Shown one piece after another: positions 38,416 through 45,617 of a stretch of DNA of 45,617 bases. The position numbers and the translations under genes are program-made. Positions within the stretch are counted from its first letter, which is position 1, and each line of letters starts with the position of its first letter. The notes beneath the pieces were generated by a model that saw only the letters and a program-made list of their open reading frames with translations, was not told where the DNA came from and ran no database searches. The DNA comes from Methylotenera oryzisoli (GTDB taxonomy: Bacteria; Pseudomonadota; Gammaproteobacteria; Burkholderiales; Methylophilaceae): NCBI GenBank assembly GCA_945878695.1, contig CAMDXI010000010.1, positions 1 through 45,617 on the forward strand, in the 5' to 3' direction.

Positions 38416-39213
38416 ATGACGGATGTTAACGAGTCAATTAAACCAGTAGAAAAGCCTAAGCGACGCGCTGTCGGTGGGCAAAGCTTGGGCGCGCGCGGCA
38501 TTTATTTGTTACCGAATTTATTCACCTCCGCCGCCCTATTTGCAGGCTTTTTTGCCATCGTGCAAGCGATGAATGGCCATTTTGAACAAGCCGCCATGGC
38601 CATTTTTATTGCCATGGTATTAGACGGTTTGGATGGCCGCGTGGCCCGCATGACCAACACGCAAAGTGCCTTTGGCGCCGAGTACGACAGCTTGTCCGAC
38701 ATGGTGTCGTTTGGCGTGGCGCCGGCGCTCATTCTCTATGTCTGGGCCTTGAAGCCCTTGGGTAAATTAGGCTGGTTGGCGGCTTTCTTGTATTGCGCCT
38801 GCGCTGCTTTGCGCTTGGCCAGATTTAACACCAAATTGGACGACGATTACCAAGATAAACGTTATTTCCAAGGCTTGCCTAGCCCAGGTGCCGCTGCTTT
38901 ATTAGCGGGCTTTGTTTGGGTTTCATACGAATACGGGGTCAGTGGCCGCGACGTGTTCTTTGGTATCTTGCAATGGAAATGGATGGCATGGGGCTTAACT
39001 GTTTTTGCTGGTGCGTCCATGGTCACCGATTTGCGCTATTACAGTGGTAAAGACATCAACCTCAAACGCAGCGTACCGTTTTTTGTGATTTTGGCCATCA
39101 TGCTGTTGATGGTCTTGGTATCCTACAGCCCACCGGAAGTGTTGTTTTTTCTGATGGCGGCCTACGCGCTGTCCGGCTACCTGCTTTGGTTGCGCGATAA
39201 GCTAAAAAAATAG
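38416..39213 (+). CDS. pssA: CDP-diacylglycerol-serine O-phosphatidyltransferase PssA
   Basis: Makes phosphatidylserine, the precursor of phosphatidylethanolamine. From the ATG at 38416 it has 265 residues. The CDP-alcohol phosphotransferase motif is complete: Asp70 and Asp73-Gly-x-x-Ala-Arg78, then Gly87, Asp91 and Asp95 (DGLDGRVARMT...GAEYDSLSDM). About seven hydrophobic helices follow the first 30 polar residues. The longer frame from 38323 spans the predicted promoter. A weak terminator and leuA follow. Confidence 0.94.
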   Translation: MTDVNESIKPVEKPKRRAVGGQSLGARGIYLLPNLFTSAALFAGFFAIVQAMNGHFEQAAMAIFIAMVLDGLDGRVARMTNTQSAFGAEYDSLSDMVSFGVAPALILYVWALKPLGKLGWLAAFLYCACAALRLARFNTKLDDDYQDKRYFQGLPSPGAAALLAGFVWVSYEYGVSGRDVFFGILQWKWMAWGLTVFAGASMVTDLRYYSGKDINLKRSVPFFVILAIMLLMVLVSYSPPEVLFFLMAAYALSGYLLWLRDKLKK

Positions 39214-39227
39214 GCTTATGCATGCAA

Positions 39228-39248
39228 GGCTGAGGCGGCCATTTTTTT
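39228..39248 (+). terminator. Weak terminator of pssA
   Basis: GGCTG-AGG-CGGCC (five pairs, one G-U) followed by A and seven T bases. It lies 14 bases past the pssA stop and directly before the leuA promoter. Confidence 0.4.
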
Positions 39249-39250
39249 AC

Positions 39251-39279
39251 TTGCGAAACCGACTAAAACCCACTATATT
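39251..39279 (+). promoter_or_regulatory. Promoter of the leuA leader transcript
   Basis: TTGCGA (39251-39256) and TATATT (39274-39279), 17-base spacing. The predicted start falls at about 39286-39288, so the first ATG of the leader ORF is nearly at the 5' end and leuA has an untranslated region of about 270 bases. Confidence 0.65.
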
Positions 39280-39288
39280 TCTACCACT

Positions 39289-39408
39289 ATGTTGAATATC
39301 TCCATTTCAAACACCGCATTTTTTCTGGCTTTATTGACCAGTGCTTTGCTATTGCGCAAATTAGCCGCCTTGCGCGCTGCTAGTTTACGCACGCAAAAAC
39401 TGCGCTAG
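39289..39408 (+). CDS. Leu-rich 39-residue leader ORF upstream of leuA
   Basis: Translates as MLNISISNTAFFLALLTSAL followed by LLRKLAALRAASLRTQKLR, with 11 leucines among 39 residues (including the run of three at 20-22) and a basic end. It has no Shine-Dalgarno sequence; the predicted transcript starts within a few bases of its ATG, so it could be translated as a leaderless message. Its last codons form one arm of two alternative stems. These features fit an attenuation-type leader peptide for leucine synthesis. A small membrane peptide is the alternative. Nothing shows that it is expressed. Confidence 0.4.
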   Translation: MLNISISNTAFFLALLTSALLLRKLAALRAASLRTQKLR

Positions 39409-39499
39409 CGCGCAAACTAAACCTCCCCAAACTACCGTTAATGTCTGTGTCTTGCATGATAAAAATGCAAGCAGGTGCTATTATTTGAGCTCATGCAAG
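39370..39499 (+). promoter_or_regulatory. leuA 5' leader with two sets of mutually exclusive stems
   Basis: Set one: TTGCGCGCT (39370-39378) pairs perfectly with AGCGCGCAA (39407-39415), but the latter also pairs with TGCGC (39401-39405) as a short hairpin. Set two: CTTGCAT (39451-39457) pairs with ATGCAAG (39465-39471), or, extended to CTTGCATGA (39451-39459), with TCATGCAAG (39491-39499) over nine pairs. Both sets lie between the leader ORF's end and leuA. No T run follows any stem, so a standard intrinsic terminator is not seen. Confidence 0.45.
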
Positions 39500-39556
39500 T
39501 GGGCGTCAACGTAGCGAAATTTAGTGAAGAAAAAACCAAAAAATTAGGAAACTGTG

Positions 39557-41110
39557 ATGAAACAGGGTAACAAGCAAGCCGATCAAATTATTATTTTTGA
39601 CACCACTTTGCGCGATGGCGAACAAAGCCCCGGTGCGGCGATGACCAAAGAAGAGAAAATTCGCATCGCTAGGCAATTAGAAAAATTGGGCGTGAACGTC
39701 ATTGAGGCGGGTTTTGCCGCCGCCAGCCCAGGCGATTTTGAGGCCATTTCTGAAATCGCCAAAATCATTAAGCAGTCCACTGTTTGTTCGCTAGCCCGTG
39801 CCAGCGAGAATGACGTGCGTCGGGCCGGTGAAGCAATTAAGCATGCCGCCAGTGGCCGCATACACACGTTTATCGCGACCAGCAAAATTCACATGGAAAA
39901 CAAATTGCGCATGAGCGAAGACCAAGTGGTTGAGCGTGCCGTGCAAGCGGTGAAATGGGCCTTGGAATACACCAAAGACGTGGAGTTTTCTGCAGAAGAC
40001 GCGGTGCGTTCGGACATGGACTTTTTGGTGCGGGTGTTTGATGCGGTGATCGCGGCTGGTGCTACCACCATTAACGTACCCGACACGGTTGGTTACTCTA
40101 TCCCGGCACCTTGGGGCGAGCGCATGCGCGATTTAATTGCACGCGTGAAAGACAGCGACAAAGTGGTCTGGTCTACCCATTGCCATAACGATTTGGGCAT
40201 GGCCGTGGCCAACTCCTTGGCTGCCGTTATGGGTGGCGCGCGACAAGTGGAATGCACCATCAACGGCTTAGGCGAACGCGCCGGCAACGCCAGTTTGGAA
40301 GAAGTGGTGATGGCTTTGCGCACGCGTCGCGATGTGTTTCACCTTGAGACCAGCATTGATGCCACGCAAATCGTGCCTACCAGTAAATTGGTGTCCACCA
40401 TCACCGGCTACCCGGTGCAACCGAATAAAGCCATTGTCGGTGCCAATGCCTTTTCGCATGAATCCGGCATACACCAAGACGGCGTGCTTAAACACCGCGA
40501 AACCTATGAAATCATGCGTGCCGAAGACGTGGGCTGGGGCGCCAACAAATTAACTTTGGGCAAATTGTCTGGGCGCAATGCGTTTAGAACGCGTTTAAAA
40601 GAATTGGGCATAGAGTTGGCCACGGAAGATTTGTTGAACGCCGCGTTTGCCCGCTTTAAAGATTTGGCCGATAAAAAATCGGAAATTTTTGATGAGGATT
40701 TGCACGCTTTGGTCAGCGATGAATTCTTATCTGTGGCCACCGAGCATTTTAAATTGGTCTACTTGCAAGTGGCATCGGTGACCGGTGAAGTGCCGCATGC
40801 CAGCATCACCTTGTCCGAAAATGGCCAAGAAAAACGTGCCGAAGCCAGTGGCGGTGGTCCAGTGGATGCAGCGTTTAAAGCCATAGAAAGCATTGCCAAC
40901 AGTGCCGCCGAATTGCAGTTGTATTCGGTTAACAACATTACCAGTGGCACCGATGCGCAAGGTGAAGTGACGGTACGCTTATCGAAAGGCGGCCGCATCG
41001 TTAATGGACAAGGTGCCGACACCGACATTGTGGTGGCCTCAGTAAAAGCGTATTTAAATGCGCTGAATAAAATTCAGTCCAAATCGGAGCGGGCTCACCC
41101 GCAGGTTTAG
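39557..41110 (+). CDS. leuA: 2-isopropylmalate synthase LeuA
   Basis: First committed step of leucine synthesis, condensing acetyl-CoA with 2-ketoisovalerate. The 517-residue protein has the catalytic barrel [30 protein letters not shown] (metal His ligands), and [24 protein letters not shown], then a linker and the C-terminal domain that binds leucine as feedback inhibitor. AGGAA lies six bases before the ATG at 39557; a GTG immediately before it is a less likely start. The leader ORF and stems precede it. Confidence 0.97.
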   Translation: MKQGNKQADQIIIFDTTLRDGEQSPGAAMTKEEKIRIARQLEKLGVNVIEAGFAAASPGDFEAISEIAKIIKQSTVCSLARASENDVRRAGEAIKHAASGRIHTFIATSKIHMENKLRMSEDQVVERAVQAVKWALEYTKDVEFSAEDAVRSDMDFLVRVFDAVIAAGATTINVPDTVGYSIPAPWGERMRDLIARVKDSDKVVWSTHCHNDLGMAVANSLAAVMGGARQVECTINGLGERAGNASLEEVVMALRTRRDVFHLETSIDATQIVPTSKLVSTITGYPVQPNKAIVGANAFSHESGIHQDGVLKHRETYEIMRAEDVGWGANKLTLGKLSGRNAFRTRLKELGIELATEDLLNAAFARFKDLADKKSEIFDEDLHALVSDEFLSVATEHFKLVYLQVASVTGEVPHASITLSENGQEKRAEASGGGPVDAAFKAIESIANSAAELQLYSVNNITSGTDAQGEVTVRLSKGGRIVNGQGADTDIVVASVKAYLNALNKIQSKSERAHPQV

Positions 41111-41158
41111 CTTGCCAGCAGCGAGGCTATCTCGCGCTGGCAGTGAACGCCTTTACGC

Positions 41159-42034
41159 ATGCACATTAAACAACAAACCCTGCTAATAGGCTTGTGCCTG
41201 TTTTGTACCTATTTCATATGGGGTTCCACTTACCTGGCTATCCGCTTTGGCATAGAAAGCTTCCCACCGTTTCTCATGGCGGGCATACGCTTTACCGTGG
41301 CGGGCTTAATTTTGTTCGCGCTCATGCGCTACCTAGGCGCACCCAATCCGAATCGTCAGCAATGGTTAGGCGCCGGTGTCGTCGGCTTGTTGTTACCGGC
41401 ATTGGGCAATGGCACCGTGTGCTACGTGCAGCAAACGGTGTCGTCCAGTGTGGCGGCCTTGGCCATTGCCACGGCGCCGATTTGGATGGCTATTTTTTCC
41501 TCTATATGGGGGCACAAAATCACCGCTAGAGAATGGCTAGGCGTAGCCGTGGGTTTGCTCGGCATAGGCTTGTTGAATTTGGGTGGCAGTTTGCACGGCA
41601 ATTTGGCTGGCGCGCTCTTGTTGATTTTTGCTGCCGCTACTTGGTCGTTTGGATCGGTATGGAGCAAGCGCTTGGCGATGCCGGACGGCTTCATGGCCAG
41701 TGCTGTGCAAATGTTGGTCGGCGGCCTAGCTTTGCTGCTAATCAGTAGCCTGCAAGGCGAAAGCTGGCCACAGCAAATCAGCCACAAATCCTGGGCGGCC
41801 ATGGTTTTTTTGGTGGTATTGGGCTCCTTGGTGGCGTACAGCGCCTACCAATATTTACTTAATACCGTGCGACCTTTAGTGGCCAGCAGCAACACCTTTA
41901 TCAACCCGATAGTCGCGTTTGTGTTGGGCATGGTGTTTGCCAACGAGCACGTTACCGGCATGGAAGTCACGGCCTTGGCGGTGATATTGATAGGCGTATT
42001 TTTAGTGCTATCCAACCCGAATAAAGAATTATAA
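41159..42034 (+). CDS. EamA/DMT-family transporter, YedA-like
   Basis: A 291-residue membrane protein with ten predicted helices in two repeated EamA halves. CTYFIWGSTYLAIRFGIESFPPFLMAGIRF at the start and AAATWSFGSVWSKRLAMPDGFMASAVQML in the second half match the YedA-like group of drug/metabolite exporters. Substrate unknown. It lies 48 bases after leuA and may be cotranscribed; export of an amino acid is a reasonable but unproven idea. Confidence 0.88.
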   Translation: MHIKQQTLLIGLCLFCTYFIWGSTYLAIRFGIESFPPFLMAGIRFTVAGLILFALMRYLGAPNPNRQQWLGAGVVGLLLPALGNGTVCYVQQTVSSSVAALAIATAPIWMAIFSSIWGHKITAREWLGVAVGLLGIGLLNLGGSLHGNLAGALLLIFAAATWSFGSVWSKRLAMPDGFMASAVQMLVGGLALLLISSLQGESWPQQISHKSWAAMVFLVVLGSLVAYSAYQYLLNTVRPLVASSNTFINPIVAFVLGMVFANEHVTGMEVTALAVILIGVFLVLSNPNKEL

Positions 42035-42057
42035 ATTTAACCGTAAAGACAATTGCA

Positions 42058-42726
42058 ATGAAACAAAACTTGGCCTTGTTTGATTTAGATAACACCTTGC
42101 TGGCTGGCGACAGCGATTACAACTGGAGCTTGTTTTTAATTAAGCAGGGCTTGTTGGATGAAAAAACCCACCACGAACGCAACGAGCAGTTTTACTTGGA
42201 TTACAAAAACGGCAACTTGGACATCTACAAGTTTTTAGCCTTCCAATTAAAACCCTTGTCGGAACACAGCGTGGCCGATTTAAACGCCTTGCATGCTAAG
42301 TACATGGACAGCGTGATACGGCCCATGATGACGAAAAAAGCCCAGGACTTGGTTAATCAACATAAAGCCCAAGGCGATTTGTGTTTGGTCATTACCGCCA
42401 CCAACAGCTTTGTCACCAAGCCGATTGCGCAAGCTTACGGTATAGCGCATTTGATTGGTACCGATCCGGAAATGGTCAATGGCGCATACACCGGTGGCGT
42501 GGCCGGGGTGCCGAGTTTTCAAGAAGGCAAGGTAACGCGCTTAAAGCTATGGTTGGCCGAGCGTGGTCAGGTGTTGGCGGATTTTGAGCAGAGTTATTTT
42601 TACAGCGATTCGCACAATGACTTGCCCTTGATGAAGCTGGTGACCCACCCGGTGGCAGTGGATGCCGATGCCAAGCTGACGGACTACGCGCAGCAACACG
42701 GTTGGCCGCACATCAGCTTGCGCTAG
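42058..42726 (+). CDS. HAD-superfamily IB hydrolase (phosphoserine phosphatase-like)
   Basis: A 222-residue protein with the HAD motif I LFDLDNTLLAGDS (Asp9 nucleophile, Asp11 acid/base), motif II VITATNSFVT, a lysine in EGKVTRLK, and motif IV FYSDSHNDLPLM. The insert between motifs gives a SerB-like cap. The closest activity class is a phosphatase for a small phosphorylated metabolite; homologues near betaproteobacterial housekeeping genes are annotated as SerB-like, but the true substrate is not known. Confidence 0.88.
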   Translation: MKQNLALFDLDNTLLAGDSDYNWSLFLIKQGLLDEKTHHERNEQFYLDYKNGNLDIYKFLAFQLKPLSEHSVADLNALHAKYMDSVIRPMMTKKAQDLVNQHKAQGDLCLVITATNSFVTKPIAQAYGIAHLIGTDPEMVNGAYTGGVAGVPSFQEGKVTRLKLWLAERGQVLADFEQSYFYSDSHNDLPLMKLVTHPVAVDADAKLTDYAQQHGWPHISLR

Positions 42727-42729
42727 GTT

Positions 42730-43548
42730 TTAGCGGCCTAGCAATACTTGCAGTATGAATTTGCTGCCTAGGTAGGCCAGCAGCAACAGTGCAAAGCCAG
42801 CCAAGGTCCAGCGTATGGCTTTCATGCCGCGCCAGCCGTAGCGAACGCGGCCAAATAATAAGGCGGCGTAGATGACCCAGCTGGCAATGGAAAACACCGC
42901 CTTGTGATTGAATTGCAAGGGCTGGCCAAAAATTTCTTCAGAAAATAGCATGCCGCTCAACAGCGTGATGGTCAGTAAAACAAAGCCCATGCTGATGATT
43001 TGAAATAACAAGGCTTCCATCACCATTAAGGGTGGAAAATTAGGCAGGCACAGCAAGTTGGCTTTATTGTGCAGGCTGCGTTCCGCAAATAGCATGAGCA
43101 GGGCGTGCAAAGTGGCGAAGGTGAATAAGCTGTAAGCGAGCAAGGCGATGGCTATGTGCGCTAAAAATAAAGCCGATTCGCCGTTAGGGTAGGTGTGGTC
43201 TGCCACCATGTAAGCCGGCAACACGGCAAACACCGCGGCTTGCGGCAAAATAAAGGCTTGCAAGCCGGCTAAATTGTGTTTGCGATCGGCCCAGCCGTAG
43301 ATCAATACGGTTAACCAAGCAATCAAAGATAAGACATTAAAAAAGCCCAAATTTAGGCCGTGGGAAAAGGTCACTTGGTATAACAGCCAGGCGTGTATCA
43401 GCAAACCCAAGGCCAGCAGGCCGGAGCGCAAACTGGCGCTGGATTGGGCTAACAAGGGTTGAGCGCTGACCCGAAAGTTGCTGGCCACCGCTAGGTAGAT
43501 CAGCACTAAGGCTAAATAGGGCAGGCATTTTTGTAGGAGTTCAGTCAT
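42730..43548 (-). CDS. CcsA/YpjD-like inner-membrane protein (cytochrome c assembly family)
   Basis: The start is set at the ATG at 43548 (MTELLQKCLPYLAL), giving 272 residues. It has eight or so hydrophobic segments; GVHPx-type WWD signatures are not obvious, but YPNGESALFLAHIAIALLAYSLFTFATLHALLMLFAERSLH and SGMLFSEEIFGQPLQFNHKAVFSIASWVIYAALLFGRVRYGWRG resemble the CcsA/HemX-like family of E. coli YpjD. Family members handle haem for cytochrome c; E. coli YpjD is next to ffh, as here. Function not proven. Confidence 0.85.
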   Translation of the reverse strand: MTELLQKCLPYLALVLIYLAVASNFRVSAQPLLAQSSASLRSGLLALGLLIHAWLLYQVTFSHGLNLGFFNVLSLIAWLTVLIYGWADRKHNLAGLQAFILPQAAVFAVLPAYMVADHTYPNGESALFLAHIAIALLAYSLFTFATLHALLMLFAERSLHNKANLLCLPNFPPLMVMEALLFQIISMGFVLLTITLLSGMLFSEEIFGQPLQFNHKAVFSIASWVIYAALLFGRVRYGWRGMKAIRWTLAGFALLLLAYLGSKFILQVLLGR

Positions 43549-43576
43549 AACGTAATTATGGCGCAAATATGCGGTA

Positions 43577-43604
43577 AATATAATAGCTTGATGTAAAATC
43601 GCAA
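43577..43604 (-). promoter_or_regulatory. Promoter of the ccsA-like gene
   Basis: Minus strand: TTGCGA (43604-43599), 16-base spacer, TATATT (43582-43577). The predicted start at about 43570 gives a leader of roughly 22 bases. The same two hexamers appear in the leuA leader promoter. Confidence 0.5.
43579..43584 (+). promoter_or_regulatory. Possible -10 element for ffh
   Basis: TATAAT on the plus strand overlaps the -10 of the divergent ccsA-like promoter. No good -35 is seen. The predicted leader is about 40 bases. Confidence 0.4.
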
Positions 43605-43629
43605 ACTAAATGACTTGTAAGAGTAGACC

Positions 43630-44994
43630 ATGCTAGAAAACTTGACCGACCGCCTGCAGGGCGTCATTAAAAACTTACGTGGCCAAGCCAGGCTAAGCGA
43701 AGAAAACATCAGCGACGCCATGCGTGAAGTGCGCATGGCCTTGCTAGAAGCCGACGTGGCCTTGCCGGTGGTGAAAGACTTCATCGCCCAAGTTAAGCAG
43801 CGTGCGCAAGGCCAAGAAGTGCTGCAAAGCCTCACGCCTGGTCAAGCCGTCATACAAGTGGTGCACGATGAATTGACCGCCTTGATGGGCAAGGCTAACG
43901 TGGCTTTGAACTTAGCCGCGGTGCCGCCCGCTATTATTTTAATGGCCGGTTTACAAGGTTCGGGTAAAACCACCACCTCCGCTAAATTAGCTAAATTACT
44001 AAAAGAGCAGAAAAAGAAAGTCTTACTGGCCAGTGCCGACGTCTACAGACCGGCGGCGATTGCCCAATTAAAAACCTTGGCCCAGCAATTGGACGTGGAA
44101 TGCTTTGACAGCAACGCCAGCCAAAAACCGCTGGACATTGCCAACGCCACCTTGGATTTTGCGAAGCGCGGTTATTACGACGTGGTCATCTTTGATACGG
44201 CCGGCCGTTTAGGCATCGATGAAGCGATGATGGCTGAAATTCAAGCCCTGCACGCACTGCTCAAACCGGTTGAAACCCTGTTCGTGGTCGATGCCATGCA
44301 AGGCCAAGACGCGGTCAACACCGCTAAGGCTTTCGGCGACGCCTTGCCTTTAACCGGCGTGGTCCTGACAAAATTAGACGGCGATTCTCGCGGTGGGGCG
44401 GCCTTATCGGTGCGCCACATTACCGGCAAGCCGATTAAATTCATCGGCGTCAGTGAAAAAGTAGACGGCCTCGAGCCTTTCCATCCTGAGCGCATGGCCT
44501 CGCGCATCTTAGGCATGGGCGACGTGCTGAGCTTGATCGAGCAAGCGCATAAAAATGTTGACTTAGCCGAAGCACAAAAGCTGGCAGATAAAGTTAAAGC
44601 CGGTAAAAACTTTGACCTAGACGATTTTAAAATGCAGATGTCGCAAATGCGCAAAATGGGCGGCATGGGCGCCTTGATGGATAAGATGCCTAGCCAAATG
44701 GCCGGCATGGCCGCTAAGATGGACCCCAACGATGCCGACAAAGCGGTGCGCCGTATAGAAGGCATCATCAATAGCATGACACCCTTAGAGCGCCGCAAAC
44801 CCGAGCTGATTAAAGCCACGCGCAAAAAACGCATAGCCGATGGCAGTGGCGTGCAAGTGCAAGAGGTGAACCGCTTGCTTAAGCAGTTTGAAGAAACGCA
44901 AAAAATGATGAAAATGTTTGCCAAAGGCGGCATGGCCAAAATGATGCGCAGCATGGGTAGCCTAATGGGCGGTAAAATGCCGGGCATGCGCTAA
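43630..44994 (+). CDS. ffh: Signal recognition particle protein Ffh
   Basis: Binds signal peptides of membrane proteins as they leave the ribosome and targets them to FtsY. The 454-residue protein has the N domain, the GTPase domain with GLQGSGKTTTSAKLA (P-loop about 107-115), DTAGRL, and TKLDGDSRGGAALSV, and the methionine-rich M domain with MGGMGALMDKMPSQMAGMAAKM that binds 4.5S RNA and signal peptides. It is divergent from the ccsA-like gene and precedes tRNA-Lys. Confidence 0.98.
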   Translation: MLENLTDRLQGVIKNLRGQARLSEENISDAMREVRMALLEADVALPVVKDFIAQVKQRAQGQEVLQSLTPGQAVIQVVHDELTALMGKANVALNLAAVPPAIILMAGLQGSGKTTTSAKLAKLLKEQKKKVLLASADVYRPAAIAQLKTLAQQLDVECFDSNASQKPLDIANATLDFAKRGYYDVVIFDTAGRLGIDEAMMAEIQALHALLKPVETLFVVDAMQGQDAVNTAKAFGDALPLTGVVLTKLDGDSRGGAALSVRHITGKPIKFIGVSEKVDGLEPFHPERMASRILGMGDVLSLIEQAHKNVDLAEAQKLADKVKAGKNFDLDDFKMQMSQMRKMGGMGALMDKMPSQMAGMAAKMDPNDADKAVRRIEGIINSMTPLERRKPELIKATRKKRIADGSGVQVQEVNRLLKQFEETQKMMKMFAKGGMAKMMRSMGSLMGGKMPGMR

Positions 44995-45091
44995 GCAGAA
45001 GAAGATGCGTGGACGTATGACGGTTATCTAACTAGCGCGTTTAGTTCCCGCAGTTAGCTTAGAAAAACTTTATTTATTTCTTAGTTATCCG

Positions 45092-45120
45092 TTGACCTAT
45101 GTTGCAGTTTCTAGCATAAT
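45092..45120 (+). promoter_or_regulatory. Promoter of tRNA-Lys
   Basis: TTGACC (45092-45097), 17-base spacer, CATAAT (45115-45120). The bases between -10 and the start (TGCGCC) are GC-rich, a feature of stringently controlled stable-RNA promoters. The tRNA begins about 65 bases downstream of the predicted start. Confidence 0.8.
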
Positions 45121-45191
45121 TGCGCCCTTTCGTGAGTGATGCAAATCAGTTGCTGAAATAAATAAGTAAAGAAATACCCATTACTTTAAAT

Positions 45192-45267
45192 GGGGCGTTA
45201 GCTCAGCTGGTAGAGCAGCGGACTTTTAATCCGTTTGTCGTGGGTTCGATCCCCGCACGCCCTACCA
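45192..45267 (+). tRNA. tRNA-Lys (anticodon UUU)
   Basis: A 76-base cloverleaf with encoded CCA. Anticodon loop CTTTTAA has TTT at 45225-45227. D arm GCTC...GAGC, T arm with the GGTTCGATCC signature, and close alignment with E. coli tRNA-Lys throughout. The first acceptor pair reads G1-U72 (GGGGCGT against ACGCCCT) rather than the usual G-C. Own promoter upstream and a strong terminator immediately downstream make it a single-gene unit. Confidence 0.97.
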
Positions 45268-45273
45268 ATACTC

Positions 45274-45310
45274 AAGCGGCTTCTAGGGCATATACCTTAG
45301 GAGCCGTTTT
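45274..45310 (+). terminator. Terminator of tRNA-Lys
   Basis: CGGCTTCTAGGG (45277-45288) pairs with CCTTAGGAGCCG (45295-45306) over 12 positions with two G-U pairs, a CATATA loop, flanking A-T pairs, and TTTT. It starts ten bases after the tRNA CCA. Confidence 0.85.
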
Positions 45311-45311
45311 A

Positions 45312-45617
45312 AATTCTAGTCTCACAGACTACGTATAGACTACACAATTAAGTCTCTATCTCTACTCTTACAGGGGGGGGTGGTTCTTGTAGTTCAGGTA
45401 ATGTTGATATGTACCCTACTGTTCATATGAGGGGTGAAATTAATAGTTTATAGATAAATCACATTCAGAATTACGAAAAAACAATTGAATGGCTGCTTTA
45501 GAATGCTTCGATTTAGGTGTTATGTGGTAGTAATGGGCCATTAGTGGACAGTCATTCTAATTAAAACTAGAATAGTTTGTGTGGGTATCAGCTATTATTT
45601 ATTAAACAGGCTCGCTT
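45312..45617. other. AT-rich sequence past tRNA-Lys, no gene seen
   Basis: About 300 bases of clearly lower GC than the rest, with no credible reading frame. It holds a palindrome TAGTCT-CAC-AGACTA (45317-45331), a further AGACTAC copy (45337-45343) and a run of eight G bases (45373-45380). Position after a tRNA 3' end and the change in composition fit the edge of an integrated element, but the window ends before any integrase or second attachment site could be seen. Confidence 0.5.

Noticed and set aside
44241-44987. 248-codon minus-strand ORF inside ffh
   Set aside because: Antisense to a highly conserved gene; its composition mirrors Ffh M-domain codons.

Overview
The window reads as a contiguous piece of a chromosome from a betaproteobacterium. 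Gene content and order (panD/panC/panB beside a deoxynucleoside kinase, folK and pcnB; dciA/M23 peptidase/secA; rsxABCDGE-nth; dapA-bamC; tgt-yajC-secD-secF; pssA-leuA; ccsA-like/ffh) are typical of Nitrosomonadales. The membrane pyrophosphatase, B12 adenosyltransferase and Rnf/Rsx complex would fit a Methylophilaceae- or Gallionellaceae-like lineage; the family assignment is an inference, not shown by the sequence. Nearly all of the window is dense housekeeping sequence. No insertion sequence, prophage gene, CRISPR array or rRNA was seen.

Layout. 1-921 (minus): start of rlmH (cut by the window edge), rsfS and panD behind one good promoter. 965-5264 (minus): pcnB-folK-deoxynucleoside kinase-panB-panC, a cofactor/nucleotide operon. 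5285-6727: divergent corrinoid adenosyltransferase and murI. 6724-8374 (minus): ilvE, a small zinc-finger protein and an unknown membrane-anchored protein. 8508-11705: Sco1-type copper protein, a hotdog thioesterase, and a K+-independent proton-pumping pyrophosphatase with a UUCG-loop terminator. 11999-16417: dciA-like gene diverging from an M23 peptidase, secA and a DUF1289 gene. 16502-23032 (minus): rsxABCDGE, nth, DUF1841. 23322-26312: dapA, bamC, metallo-beta-lactamase-fold protein. 26377-26556 (minus): a 59-residue Ala/Glu/Pro lipoprotein. 26807-32349: RoxA-type oxygenase, pyrD, GST, clpA, clpS. 32435-38223 (minus): CorC/HlyC-type transporter, secF, secD, yajC, tgt. 38416-42726: pssA, a leucine-rich 39-codon leader ORF, leuA, EamA transporter, HAD phosphatase. 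42730-45267: ccsA-like gene, ffh and tRNA-Lys(UUU) with its own promoter and terminator. 45312-45617: AT-rich sequence with no gene seen.

Working together: pantothenate synthesis (panB, panC, panD), branched-chain amino acids (ilvE, leuA), lysine/peptidoglycan precursors (dapA, murI), membrane protein export (secA, secD, secF, yajC, ffh), outer-membrane assembly (bamC), protein turnover (clpS, clpA) and membrane energetics (hppA, rsx).

The least-explained sequence is the 340-base region before leuA. It has a good promoter, a Leu-rich ORF that would start almost at the transcript's 5' end, and two sets of mutually exclusive RNA stems. Together they look like an undescribed attenuation-type leader. 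Also worth attention are the codon-biased Ala-rich lipoprotein gene and the atypical sequence beyond tRNA-Lys.
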